Assembly (NCBI GenBank): GCA_947623455.1
Contig: OX392533.1
Coordinates: 36,496,729 to 36,560,728, forward strand
Direction: 5' to 3'
Source: Mimachlamys varia
Lineage: Eukaryota; Mollusca; Bivalvia; Pectinida; Pectinidae
Length of the DNA: 64,000 nucleotides
Shown piece after piece: positions 48,470 to 58,702 of this stretch. The position numbers and the translations under genes were made by a program. Numbering within the stretch: the stretch's first letter is position 1; the number at the start of each line of letters is the position of its first letter. A model generated the notes under the pieces. That model ran no database searches, was not told the origin of the DNA, and saw only the letters and a list, made by a program, of their open reading frames with translations.

Positions 48470-48665
48470 GCCGCCATTTCGTCCGTTAAGGACTCATAAA
48501 TAAAACCAAAATAGAATCTTTACTGGAATGTACTTAGGATAGGACACCAATCCATACTATGGGCATGCATAATTGATACTGTATGACATTAGTGTCAACC
48601 GCGAAGGTTAAAAGAAGTTTTTTAATCGGCTACCTATTGCAATACTATTTCGAACTCTTCAGGAC
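48470..48665 (+). repeat. Diverged partial copy of the 605-bp unit
   Basis: Shares CCGCCATTTCGTCCGTTAAG, TAGTGTCAACCGC and TCGGCTACCTATTGCAATAC with the end of the 605-bp unit. The unit is therefore part of an older repeat that already existed here in more than one copy. Confidence 0.65.
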
Positions 48666-48930
48666 AAAAATAATATAACGTTTATGTTGAATGATTTAAG
48701 CATTGATGACTTTGCAAACATTTGTTCACGAAAATCACGATACTTATACCAAGCTCTAGAATATCGAATCAACTGCGACATGTAAACACCATAGGTTGGA
48801 AAAGCAGGGATGTCAACTATTATTATTATAAATCCGTGTTTTGTAGAGTATGTTATACTGTGGAAGAGATACGTGTGTAAACGTCATTATTCTGGGGCCG
48901 ACTACAGAACATTCAAAATGAAAAAAAAAC
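48666..48930. other. Intergenic, no gene seen
   Basis: No exon or recognised element. Confidence 0.4.
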
Positions 48931-48934
48931 AACA

Positions 48935-49177
48935 GAGAATACCGAAGCGTCAACAAAAACATAATTCAAACTCAAAATCGATTAAACTAGGGGCAAAATA
49001 GGAACAAAGGATAGATTCACACGGAGACTCTCGTAAAAGAGAACAAGACCAGGTGTTCCGGAAGAGTAAGCGTCCTCTGCTTCATCGACGACACCAGCCA
49101 TGTAAATCTTGGTCACATCCAAGTAAGCATCAATCCTCAAAATGAGAATCGAGCCATCATTGTAATCACTACTTATA
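48935..49177 (-). repeat. Family A copy, minus strand
   Basis: Reads from GAGAATACCGAAGCGTCAAC through ACCAGGTGTTCCGGAAGAG and CAGCCATGTAAATCTTGGTC to ATCATTGTAATCACTACT. It is truncated at its RT-proximal end. Confidence 0.75.
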
Positions 49178-50014
49178 TAGTATATACTCAATAATTGTGT
49201 AATCATCTGGACAAAATACTGTACTCGATAGATTTACAATCAACATCCTGACCAATATGATTAACCTTCCTGCAATGGACAACATCTTTCATGACATATT
49301 ACGTGACGTACAATTCATCGAATACGTTAAAGCCTAGGGTCATATCTATCTTAGAACGAACATTTAAACATAAACTGAAGAAGATATATAGAAGTTTTCT
49401 TCAGAATATTTATGATATGTAGACATATTGTGGTTAGTCTTTAAGCTGTCTGAATTAACTTTGTGATTCTGGAATTATGCCCCTTTCATCGTTGATAATC
49501 GATATAAGTCACAGAAAAAGAAAATGTCTGACAAAAATGAATTGTGTATGCCCCCACCATGAAATGAGGGTTGAGGGGGGTGGGGGGGGGGGGGGGGGCA
49601 AATAGTGTTTTCCATGCGCGTCGCGTCCCGTCCCATGGTCATGTATCCAGCTTATTTATACCTATTTAATATACTTAATTATAACTTCTGATACGATTGT
49701 CATTAAACGTCGCATATGAAATAACCATGAAGATCTAATTCACTAAAGATTGCATATTCAGAAATACTAAATGTAAAATAAAAACAAAAGTTACTTACTA
49801 GTACTTGATAGCGCAAAACATGTATTGTACCTTTTCCATTCTTCCTTAAAGAAATTTCTCCTTCTTAATGTCTCCCTTGATATCACCTTACCTTTGGCCC
49901 TTATTTGAGCTTTTGCCCCTGTGATGAAGTATACTTCGGCAGTATATTTCAGTGTGATAGCACTTTAAATTGGTAAAAAGATCCGGACTATTGCAGGAAA
50001 GCTTACACGAACAT
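49178..50014. other. Intergenic, with a G17 run
   Basis: A run of 17 G at 49582-49598, preceded by GGGTTGAGGGGGGT, lies at the edge of a dispersed repeat fragment (ATGCCCCCACCATGAAATGA). A related fragment is seen at 51621-51760. No gene was seen. Confidence 0.5.
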
Positions 50015-50300
50015 ATTTTGAGTATTTCATTAGTGTATTTACTTGTTGTGATTGACAATGATACTCGGTTCTCATTTTGAGAACTTTATGTTTACTTGGA
50101 TGTGACAAAGATTTACATGGCGGGTGTCGTCGATGAAGCAGAAGACACTTACTCTTTCGGAATACCTGGTCTTATTCTCTTGTACTTTTACAAGGGTCTC
50201 CATGTTTATCTTTCCTTTTTTCATATTTTGCCCCTGGTTTAATCGATTTTGAGTTTGGATTATGATTATGTTAACGCTTCGGTATTCTCTTATTTATTAT
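50015..50300 (+). repeat. Family A copy, plus strand
   Basis: Contains TGTATTTACTTGTTGTGATT, GATTTACATGGCGGGTGTCG, TCGGAATACCTGGTC and the GCTTCGGTATTCTCTTATTT end. Confidence 0.8.
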
Positions 50301-50319
50301 ATACACGCGCTCTCAACAC

Positions 50320-50412
50320 ACAACCAAATTATATACACCGGGAGGCCGTCCTTAAATGACCTTGTCTGTTAATAGGACGTAAAAACAATCAACCAACCAA
50401 CCAACCAACCAA
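50320..50412 (+). repeat. SINE-like 3' end with (AACC)n tail
   Basis: GAGGCCGTCCTTAAATGACC, TGTTAATAGGACGT, then AACC repeated to 50412. This matches the tail style of bivalve SINEs (ACCTT..CTGTTAATAGGACGT followed by a short tandem tail). No tRNA-type A/B boxes remain. Confidence 0.55.
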
Positions 50413-50617
50413 CTCTCTGTCAATAGTATACTTTTGCCATGTTGATTGGATATATGTTGATGTGATTTATATAATATATATTTAATTTCAATTTATTTTT
50501 TCTTTCAAGCGTTACACATTCAAACTCGATCAATATTGCCGTACCGTTGGTATTAGATACATGTTAATGACGTTTGAATCTTTTATGATTTCATAGAAAA
50601 CAAAATCCTTATCTCAC

Positions 50618-50728
50618 CTGGTATCACGAATGTGAGAGTCAATTCATTATTTGTTAAACAGTATTGAACATTGGGTATAAGGTCGTGTTCTCCAATACAT
50701 ACACTAGAGAAATATACGTAGTTCTCTA
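50618..50728 (-). CDS. Possible orphan exon, minus strand
   Basis: On the minus strand a CCCTAAATTTCTTCCAG acceptor at 50729 opens a 111-nt frame that closes at an excellent donor, CCAG|GTGAGA, at 50618. Entry and exit are both phase 1. The peptide reads ENYVYFSSVCIGEHDLIP, then NVQYCLTNNELTLTFVIPG. The same frame can be extended to an ATG at 50765, but there it has an in-frame stop just upstream and no signal peptide. It ends like exon A of the minus-strand membrane-protein gene at 55.2 kb (...P[E]G, phase 1), so it may be an exon of a related neighbouring gene. No downstream partner exon was found. Confidence 0.4.
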
Positions 50729-50999
50729 CTGGAAGAAATTTAGGGCACTCGGTCGTAATATTCATTGTTGATTTAGATTTTCACTGTATATCATAATTCG
50801 AGGTTGAAAGGTTTGAGACAAATTTATCGTCGAGAGAAAAAAAGGATGACGATTTAATTTTCAATAATTCTAATTGTGACGTTACGCCGAGGACAACTAC
50901 GTGACATAAAATTGACTTCCGGAATTGGAGTCAAACTGACGGCGCGGGTTACACGTCAATGGTGTATGAAAATTAACGTTTTACACGAAAACAAAACAG

Positions 51000-51140
51000 G
51001 AACTTTATGATTAATATTGGTTTTGTTTATTTTGTTTAACATCCTATTTACAACCAGGGTCATTTTAGAACTACGACGTTTTTGAGGTTGGGGGAAAGCC
51101 GGAGAATGGTTGGACGCCCACCATTCATCTTGCTGAAACG
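51000..51140 (-). repeat. SINE-like 3' end, minus strand
   Basis: On the minus strand the order is CTTTCCCCCAACCTCAAAAA, TTCTAAAATGACCCTGG, AAATAGGATGTTAAACAAAA. This is the same tail style as 50320-50412 but with an AAAC-type end. Confidence 0.5.
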
Positions 51141-52060
51141 ATCCATGTATCACTTCTTTTTACCTGCTACAAGTCCTATTGTTTTAACTTTTTGAGTGAC
51201 ATTGAGTCTTCTGCAGAATTGGTATCGGTTATATAAATCACACATTATATATGATATAACAAAAGTAATAAATGAAAAACAACTGATAAAAGAATATAAC
51301 CATTTTATTCATAAAAAAATAGAAATAACATATTACGGATTATTTGTACGAAAATGACTTTAATCTTTCATTAGTAAATGTTGACCTGACTTCATTATAA
51401 ACTTATGTCATGTATCAAAATCATAATGAAATCGCAATTTAAAGGGAGCATTGTGACATAGTTTAATAACAATTGAATAAGGACCCTAATTTTATGTAAA
51501 AATTTGTTTATAGTCTACAACAAATATTACGATAACGTCAATTGTCCATTGATTATGCAATTGAATTGTATTTGTATTTCTTATATGTTGGAAAATGCCT
51601 CTTTTACTGTGATGTTTGAGTTTTTATGCCACCGCCATGAACGGAGGGGGCATATAGTTTTACCCATGTCCGTCCCGTCCCGTCGCGTCGTGCCTTGTCA
51701 ACTCCCATCCCATGGTAATGTAACCCGCAGGGGGGAGGGTATTTATGTCTCACAAGCATTTATGGTCTTAAACATTTTAGATAGAGCCAGCTCGAGTCCT
51801 GCTTGTAGTATATGTATATGTAATCGTTGAATCGGTGATATTTTTCTTGACAATGTTCTTCTTTGCTTCAACGATAAAGCACCTCAAAAAGCTATTAGAT
51901 AATACATACCAGGGAATTTACATGTGAAAACCATACAGGAAATCCAAATGTAATAAATAATGCACAAAACAAATTAAGTTAATATAACAGAGGTAATGGC
52001 AGTATACCAAATATACATCATACATTGTGTCATAGTTCTCGTCATATATCTCCTTATTAA
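51141..52060. other. Intergenic, no supported gene
   Basis: A GC-rich dispersed repeat fragment at 51621-51760 (TATGCCACCGCCATGAACGG, CCCGTCCCGTCGCGTCG) is present. The plus-strand frame crossing it has no domain. Confidence 0.4.
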
Positions 52061-52061
52061 T

Positions 52062-52228
52062 AGATGACGTGACACAAAAATATGCTGCACCTTTCAAAGG
52101 ACTTTATTAATATAAACTGCATCATACAACTGTTTCGTCCTCCTAGGACTCTTCATTGATGCTATGGGGCAAAAGGTTGGGATCCAAAAGTGCTAAACAA
52201 ATGCAGAAGGGTCAGGTGCGTAAAATGT
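52062..52228 (-). repeat. Family B, partial minus copy
   Basis: AGATGACGTGACACAAAAAT, ACAACTGTTTCGTCCTCCTA, GGACTCTTCATTGATGC and GGGTCAGGTGCGTAAAA match family B. Confidence 0.7.
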
Positions 52229-53050
52229 ATATACTGCTTGCTGATTACAACTAATACGTTTCAATGAAGCATATTGTGTTCTTTAGACTTGGAAATAAAT
52301 TATCGTGGCAAGGAAACTGTGCTAACGGATATTGCTTCGGTCATAAGAAACCCTTTCTTTCACAAGCATAGTCATTCAGGAGAGAGAGGAGAATTATACC
52401 CAACCTGACTGTCTACTTGTCCTGTTGGGCACTGGCAATGAGTGATAAAATATCCAGGAACATTTCCGTATCGTGCATGCACCATATCATTGCAAAGTAA
52501 CGAAAAGAACAATGTCCTATATTTTTACGGAAACAGATGAATTGCAAATTATGAACGACCCTGCAACTAAGTATGTGTTTGATATTACATATTATTGAAA
52601 GCTTTGTATTCGATGCGTTTGCTATAAGTTTGAAATTGGAAACTCCATCAGGATTCCAATCCAATATTTAACCAAAGCTATGGGTTACAATGTAACACGA
52701 CACAAGTTATCAGATGCACAATGACCAAAACTACACTTAAACAATTTCTACTGGAGTTCGAACTCGATCTGTAACCCTATAAGTTTGAAGTCACATACAT
52801 GTACCAAAAGTCATTCACTCTGAACATAACGAAAACTATGTCCGGAAAATTCCCATTCTGTTCATTATTTAAAGTATGATGTGCAAGAACTGTACATGAA
52901 AAATAGTGTTCGACCTGGATTAGAATTTGAACTGTAACGCTGTATTTTGGAGCCATTCTCTAGATTTTAAATAATTGTCTGTAAGATTTTAGTAACTGTT
53001 CTGGGAGTACGGACGGTCGTTTGGACGAGGGGTAACACTGTATTCGCCCA
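52229..53050. other. Intergenic, one weak exon candidate
   Basis: On the minus strand around 52525-52400 one frame reads NVPGYFITHCQCPTGQVDSQ before a weak CAG|GTTGGG donor. The peptide looks protein-like, but the acceptor is unconvincing, so I leave it as a remark. Confidence 0.3.
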
Positions 53051-53053
53051 TTT

Positions 53054-53490
53054 CATTACGAGAGACATAACAACTCGTTTCGTTGCAATTAATTTTCTGA
53101 TTACTATAGAGAGTAATATTGTAAATTCACGAATGCTTAAACATGTAAACAACAAAAGTTTTATGTAACAGAGTATATATTAAAAATAAAGGCACAACAA
53201 TATAATGTTATTAACATTTCATTTCCTTCTTCTGTTCCATGCCTTCGAGGTGAAGCTTCATCATTTCATTACGCGGGGTATAGTAACTCTTTTCATTGCA
53301 ATTATTTTTGTGATTACTATAGAGAGTAACATTGTAAAACCACGAATGCTTAAACATGTAAACAAAAAAAAGTTTCATGTTACACAGTATATATTTATAA
53401 AAAAGGCACAAAGATATTTATCCACAAAATGTTATTCACATTTCATTTTCTTTTTTGCTGTTGCATTCCTTCGATTGAAGCTTCATTGTT
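53054..53490. repeat. ~213-bp tandem duplication in the 3' flank of the membrane-protein gene
   Basis: CATTACG, GATTACTATAGAGAGTAA, CACGAATGCTTAAACATGTA and TTAACATTTCATTT-type landmarks occur twice with ~213-bp spacing (from 53054 and from 53267). The second copy abuts the stop codon of the minus-strand gene at 53508. Confidence 0.8.
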
Positions 53491-53507
53491 AACAAATTCC
53501 CACAGCA

Positions 53508-55334
53508 TCACATATGAAAAGACTCCACTTGGTCGTTTCCGTTTGAATCGGATATCCGGTTTATTTTTTTGATCGGCACTTGCTTGACCGTACAGCAACA
53601 CTTGAAGAATATACACACTGCAACGATTGTAACGGTTAGACTTACAAAGCCCACGACTAGTCCAATCATCATATCCTGCAAATGTAAAATAATGCTATGT
53701 TTAGCTAATATGTTATTCATATCGGGATTGAACAGCGCTTTTTAATTTTCATACCGGCATGAAAATTGAAACCACGCCGTTCAATCCATATATTTACATT
53801 TTTACTACTCAACAATTGTCTAATTCAATTTCTTATTTATTGCAAAACTGCTTAATCAAATGCGTTTGTTATTGCGCCGTACTTTAAACGAAAAAGGCGT
53901 AACAGCCATAATTTGAATGAAATTGGCGCCAATAATCTACCGTAGTCATTTGAGCGTTTGACGCGAGGGCGTTCTCCATATTATCCGAAGCGGAGCCGTA
54001 AGACTCGTATTGAACAAGACTAATATATTACGTCATAAGTAATTCACGTGAATGGATGTATTCATACTGTATTCATGATGTATTCATAGGCTATTGTTTG
54101 TTGTTTTCAGTTGGTATGTTCATATAGAGAAGAAACAATAAGAATGTAAATATATATTTTAATGCTTCGCTAAAATAATTAGATACCGTACAGAGACTGA
54201 ATTTTGAGCAGCCAAAATTTAGCAAAAACCGTATAAAAACAGTTAAGTGTAATATTGAATTGACACACGCACAATTAAAGCAAAAGACAATATCCAGACA
54301 CAGTTATTTTGCTAAGATAATTTAGCAGACTAAAATAAGATGACAGCTAAATATGTACGTATATAGGGTGCATTTGGTACTTTAGAAAAGATAATACGTA
54401 CATGGAATTGCACTTTACATAATTTCCCTTAACATCACATGATGTAAGTATAAAATTAATAAATATGTATAATAATTATATTACTATTTAATATATATTT
54501 GTTGTATACTTTTTTTTTGAAATGTGAAAAAAATGATATATCAAATAATAATTTGTCCTGAAAAGTTAATTATTAATTCTTTTGATTCAATCTTAACTGA
54601 AATATTGATATGAAAAATTCCGCTAAGCGTCGTAAAATTCACTTTAAGTATACAAATGACAACAACAATGAACAAAATCGTATTAATTCAATTCGTTTGC
54701 TTGGTAACATGTATCAGTTAAATGTCGTCCGTCAAATTTAAAAATGTATTGATGATTATAATCATTCACATATTAGAAAAAAAGGTTAAATTAATTTTTA
54801 TCCCGAAATGCATAGATAAAATTTAATATCTGTATAAGAACTTACCGTTTTGCTTTTCTCACTGGCTTCAGCACATGATACACCTGGAGTAAACACAATG
54901 GTTAAATTAGTACTGTTTCTGATTAGTATACATATTGCAACAAGGATACCACAGAAGTGGATTAGTCACCTGTGAGGCAAACTGTGGAAAGACTGTAGAT
55001 TTAAGCCAAAATGTCTACCCTTTTGTGGTTTAAAATTCACAGACAAATCAGGATGGTCCTGAAACATTTAATTTTTAACAGAATATCTGGATAAAGTTTA
55101 CAATGAAATCACATACAAGCATACAAAGTTTAAGCAAAATAAGACAGGGGAGGCATATTAGCATCGCCTTGGTGTACACCTTTGTATAATTTGAAACAAT
55201 CAGACTTTTTTTTCTTTTTACCTTCAGGTAAATATTGCATTGACCTAATAAATGACCCATGTACAGTATCGACGAATGATGTATATACTGTCCCTCGTTC
55301 ATGTTTACAGTAAAACCTAAATATAATGTCTACA
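53508..55334 (-). CDS. Small single-pass membrane protein, 3' exons only
   Basis: Three minus-strand exons join in frame. Exon A ends at 55222 (GAAG|GTAAAA, phase 1) and reads TVYTSFVDTVHGSFIRSMQY then LPEG; its 5' limit is uncertain, and the best acceptor is CTGTAG at 55335. Exon B, 54883-54846, is only 38 nt (TTTACTCCAG|G ... ACG|GTAAG) and encodes VSCAEASEKSKT. Exon C, 53675-53508, opens at TTTGCAG and encodes DMMIG plus a transmembrane helix (VVGFVSLTVTIVAVCIFF). A KCCC juxtamembrane cluster (possible palmitoylation) and a 30-residue charged tail follow, and the frame ends in a stop. The orientation suggests an extracellular N-terminus and a short cytoplasmic tail. The signal peptide and most of the ectodomain are not found. 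I recognise only a general likeness to small Cys-rich single-pass (CYYR/shisa-type) proteins; no function is claimed. Confidence 0.55.
53676..54845 (-). other. Last intron of the membrane-protein gene
   Basis: AT-rich, bounded by ACG|GTAAG and TTTGCAG|G. Nothing else was recognised in it. Confidence 0.45.
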
Positions 55335-55608
55335 GGAAATCTTCGATAAAATGACTACAGTAAAACCTCCATATAATGTCTACAGTAAAATCTTGATATC
55401 GTGTTTACAGTAAAACCTTTATAAAGTATCTACAGTAAAATCTTTACTTTTGACAGCAGAATATCTACGGTAGAACTTCCATATAATGTCTACAGTAAAC
55501 CCTCTATATAATGTCTACAGTCAAACTTCCATAAAATTTCAACAGAAAAAACCCGATATGATGTATTTAGTAAAATCTTGATATAGTGTTTACAGTAAAA
55601 CCTCTGAC
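55305..55608. repeat. Degenerate 25-bp tandem repeat, ~12 units
   Basis: Unit of the form CTACAGTAAAACCTCCATAT plus AATGT. On the minus strand each unit offers a TTTTACTGTAG|A splice-acceptor-like string. The array directly precedes exon A of the minus-strand gene. Confidence 0.85.
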
Positions 55609-55905
55609 CTGAAGCCGGTGCATCATGAACAGAACCCGAGGCCATTATGTTGTGAACATAACCTGAGGTCATTGTGTTGTGAACCCAACCTGGGGTCAGT
55701 ATGTTGTGAACACACCTGGGGCCAGTATGTTGTGAACACACCTGGGGCCAGTATGTTGTGAACACACCTGAGATCAGTATATCGTGAAAATAACTTTAAA
55801 ACAACATGAGGCCAGTGTGTTGTGATCACAACCTGGGGCCATTGTGTTGTGATCACAACCTATGGCCAGTGTGTTGTGATCACAACCTGGGGCCATTGTG
55901 TTTGG
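55609..55905. repeat. 27-bp tandem repeat, ~10 units
   Basis: Units of the type GTGTTGTGATCACAACCTGG, each with a TTGTGATCACAA palindrome in the best-preserved copies and AACACACC variants elsewhere. It adjoins the 25-bp array but has an unrelated unit. Confidence 0.88.
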
Positions 55906-57405
55906 CAATTCGAGGGGTTCTTTGGATAATTCAATAACATATAAAATAATTTAAAAGGTGCCAATACATTAGTGTTTACAGAAATCAAAATCGAACTAAA
56001 AAAAACACGAGCAAAGAGAGTACAACAAAGACAGAAGGGAACAGGCAAGGAGGGCTTGGAAGGATAAGCGGTGCAGACAGAAGAATGTACAAAATACCGG
56101 AGGTATAAGGAGGGCACAATCGGGTAAAGAACATGGCGATAAGAAACAGAGAAAGTTCATGAAGATGATGATAATAATGTTGATAAGGATGTTTGTTGTG
56201 ATGCATGGATGGAACGATGTACATGTAATATGGTGATAATGATGTTGAGGAAATCATGTTGGTGTTTTTTGTATTGACATGGTGTACATGGCATGTCATG
56301 TTAATTTCATTGTGTTTTACAAATGTATATCACAATGGGATCATGATCATGATGACGAGCATAGTGGTGATCATGGTGGTGGTGGTGATGATGATGATGA
56401 TACATTTATGTCGTGATGTAAAAATGCTGTGTCAATGAGAAAGTGTGAGTGTGATAATGAATGTTTACCTGTGTTGTAAGTATATATTTATGTAGAATTT
56501 CTGAAAAATAAAACAAATAAAAAAAAAAGAAACAGAGGAAGAAGCAGATAAAAAAGACAGTTTCCCGATTTTAAAATAATTCACTCTACATATACGCTTT
56601 AAAGGCTGTTTGTTTTACGACCTATTAAACACATGAAAGAGTGTGAGCATGTGGGACGTATACTACCTGTTAAACGATATATATGTCACATACTGAGTGA
56701 TAAATAATAGATGTTCTATCAAAGGCAATGCATTATGACGATATTCGAGCCGAAACTGCTTCTTTTCAGTTTGATTGTTTGTAATTATTTTTTATTCAAA
56801 ATTTGAATACAATAAAATAATCTTTTAAAATTTGAAAACAACATTACGATTTTTATTTAAAATTCGAATGCAACAACATCAGGAACATAAGACATAGTTT
56901 TACTGTTTATGGCTTAGAGTTATGTGTTTTTAAGATTTTATTTTGCTTTCCGAAGCCAGTTTATTTCTCATCAATAATTCCCTTTTTTCCATTAACCACA
57001 TATTTAAGCTATCTAAACGTAATGCCATGTGTCCCCCTTTTCACCGTATCATTCACTGAACACATCATTGCAGAACTAATTATGCATATGAATAAAAAGG
57101 ACAATACAAACAGCATACATATATACGTGTTGTTTTTGTCTTCCTAGCTACTATACCTTCCGCTTGCACATGATAAATACTGTTTACAATGACAACGATC
57201 CAAACAAAAATGTTTGACTTGTAGCGAAGGGGAATTGGGGGCTCAGAATTCTATTTCAGTCTCACGCACATTATAGCTTCTTGTTGCGACCAGGGAAAAT
57301 ACTACCCTTTTACAGCAAAGTAAGACTGAATTGATTTTCAACCAATGCGATGTATTTTTCTATGATATCATAACATCTTGAATTTGATTTCGAATTTTGA
57401 ATACT
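55906..57405. other. Intergenic, low-complexity patches
   Basis: Contains a GATGAT/GGTGGT patch at 56340-56402 and A-rich tracts at 56500-56530. No supported exon. Confidence 0.4.
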
Positions 57406-57409
57406 GAAG

Positions 57410-57680
57410 ATATTTTTACAATTCTGCAAACATTTTTGAATATTTATGAAATCTCTCGCAAAAATGATTAATGATTTGAATATGGATGTTTTGAAAACAA
57501 TTCTAACTTTGAGGACATGGCATTTGCTTGGATGAAATCTATGGGGGTTGTAACCGCTTAAGAAAAAGATGAAGCTTACTCCTTCGTTCGAAGTCTTTTG
57601 TACTTGTTTAAAAACATCTTTGTCAATCTTTCATTTCTCGAGATTTTGCTCTTCGTTTAATCAATTATATTTACACCTCT
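57410..57680 (+). repeat. Old, diverged family A copy
   Basis: Recognisable by order rather than identity: ATATGGATGTTTTGAAAAC, TGCTTGGATG, GATGAAGCTTACTCCTTCG, TCTTTCATTTCTCGAGATTT and GTTTAATCAATTATATT. Confidence 0.5.
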
Positions 57681-57699
57681 CCCTCCTTGTGCTTAGTAA

Positions 57700-58275
57700 A
57701 CTCTGACTGCGAATATATTACCGTATACGCAGTGAAAAAAGGCTCGGCGGATTGATATTTGTTCAAATATGGCGTCGTTCCCGCTTCAGAAAAATAAGTA
57801 TTCGCTGTCGGCCATTGTTTGGTTCCTACAAGATTTTGAAAAATGGAACATATATGGAATCGATTTCCTGTGATTAAACAACAATTAGTTTCTAGCAAAC
57901 TTTTGATTCGTAATGATGCGCATTCGAAACTCTTTGACGGTAACGCAAACATGGCGGCGCCCTGCAGTTGTGACGTCTGACGTCGGACCGCGGCACAACC
58001 AGATCACTGTGTCAATGCGTGTACATAACGACCGTTATAAATAAAGAAATAAATTCGACATGCTAGAGATATTTTCTAATACCAAATTTACATATGTTGT
58101 TATGAAGAAAAATAGTGTTGTTCACTGTATATTTTCTAAATTTACAAATATATTGATGAAATCCAATGGGACTATATTATCTTAGCAACCACGGCCATCG
58201 TAGTTACCATATTAGCAACTCGCTTCGAATGTTTTTTTCTTCGTATAGCATTTGAAAATTAGTAATGGTGTAAAT
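57700..58275 (-). mobile_element. Family C element body, minus orientation
   Basis: Inverted homologue of 8293-8770. A minus-strand frame (57952-57671) reads MFALPSKSFECASLRI, then GTKQWPTANTYFSEAGTTPY and ends near 57671. The start of this frame is shared with the other copy. A CCGTATACGCAGT string at 57721-57733 repeats the palindrome sequence at the far end, hinting at related termini. The frame could be the start of a transposase or a transported gene piece; I do not recognise it. Confidence 0.6.
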
Positions 58276-58435
58276 ATAAGGATTGTACCTCATTTTGACT
58301 GCGTATACGGTTGTATGCCCGCAGTTGGCAACGAACATATTCACTATGGAGAGCTAACGCGCACCATAGAATATGTTCGTTGCCAACTGCGGGCATACAA
58401 CCGTATACGCAGTCAAAATGAGGTACAATCCTTAT
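58276..58435. repeat. Perfect 67-bp-arm palindrome
   Basis: The left arm 58276-58342 (begins ATAAGGATTGTACCTCATTT) and right arm 58369-58435 are exact reverse complements around a 26-nt centre that itself can pair further (TATGG/CCATA). A weaker copy is at 8134-8292. Confidence 0.97.
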
Positions 58436-58589
58436 TTGAATTCGGATTATGCTTATTAAATTCTTTGGTGTTCTATGATTTAATTTCTTTCTGTTTGCTT
58501 TTGTGCTTTGTTGATGTCTTTTCTTACGAGTTGTATTGACCATCTATGAGCCCCACTGACCTCTCTTTGTAAAAGTAAAATCAAAGAAT

Positions 58590-58702
58590 CTCAAAGCGTT
58601 AATAAAACCACCATCCGAACTGAAATGGAATTAAACTAGGGACAACGTATGAAGAAAGGAAAAAATTTCATTGAGACCCTTTTAAAAGTACAATCGAACA
58701 AG
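58590..58702 (-). repeat. Family A fragment (minus), split by the 842-bp element
   Basis: Contains AAACCACCATCCGAACTGAA, TGAAGAAAGGAAAAA and the AAAGTACAATCGAACAAG end. The family resumes after the insertion at 59551 (GTGTCCCAGAAGAG). Confidence 0.65.

Noticed and set aside
52400..52525. Minus-strand exon reading NVPGYFITHCQCPTGQVDSQ
   Set aside because: The peptide is attractive, but the donor (GTTGGG) is poor and no good acceptor precedes it. Transcript data would be needed.
58252..58543. Opposite-strand ~95-codon frames
   Set aside because: Shadows of the 67-bp-arm palindrome at 58276-58435.
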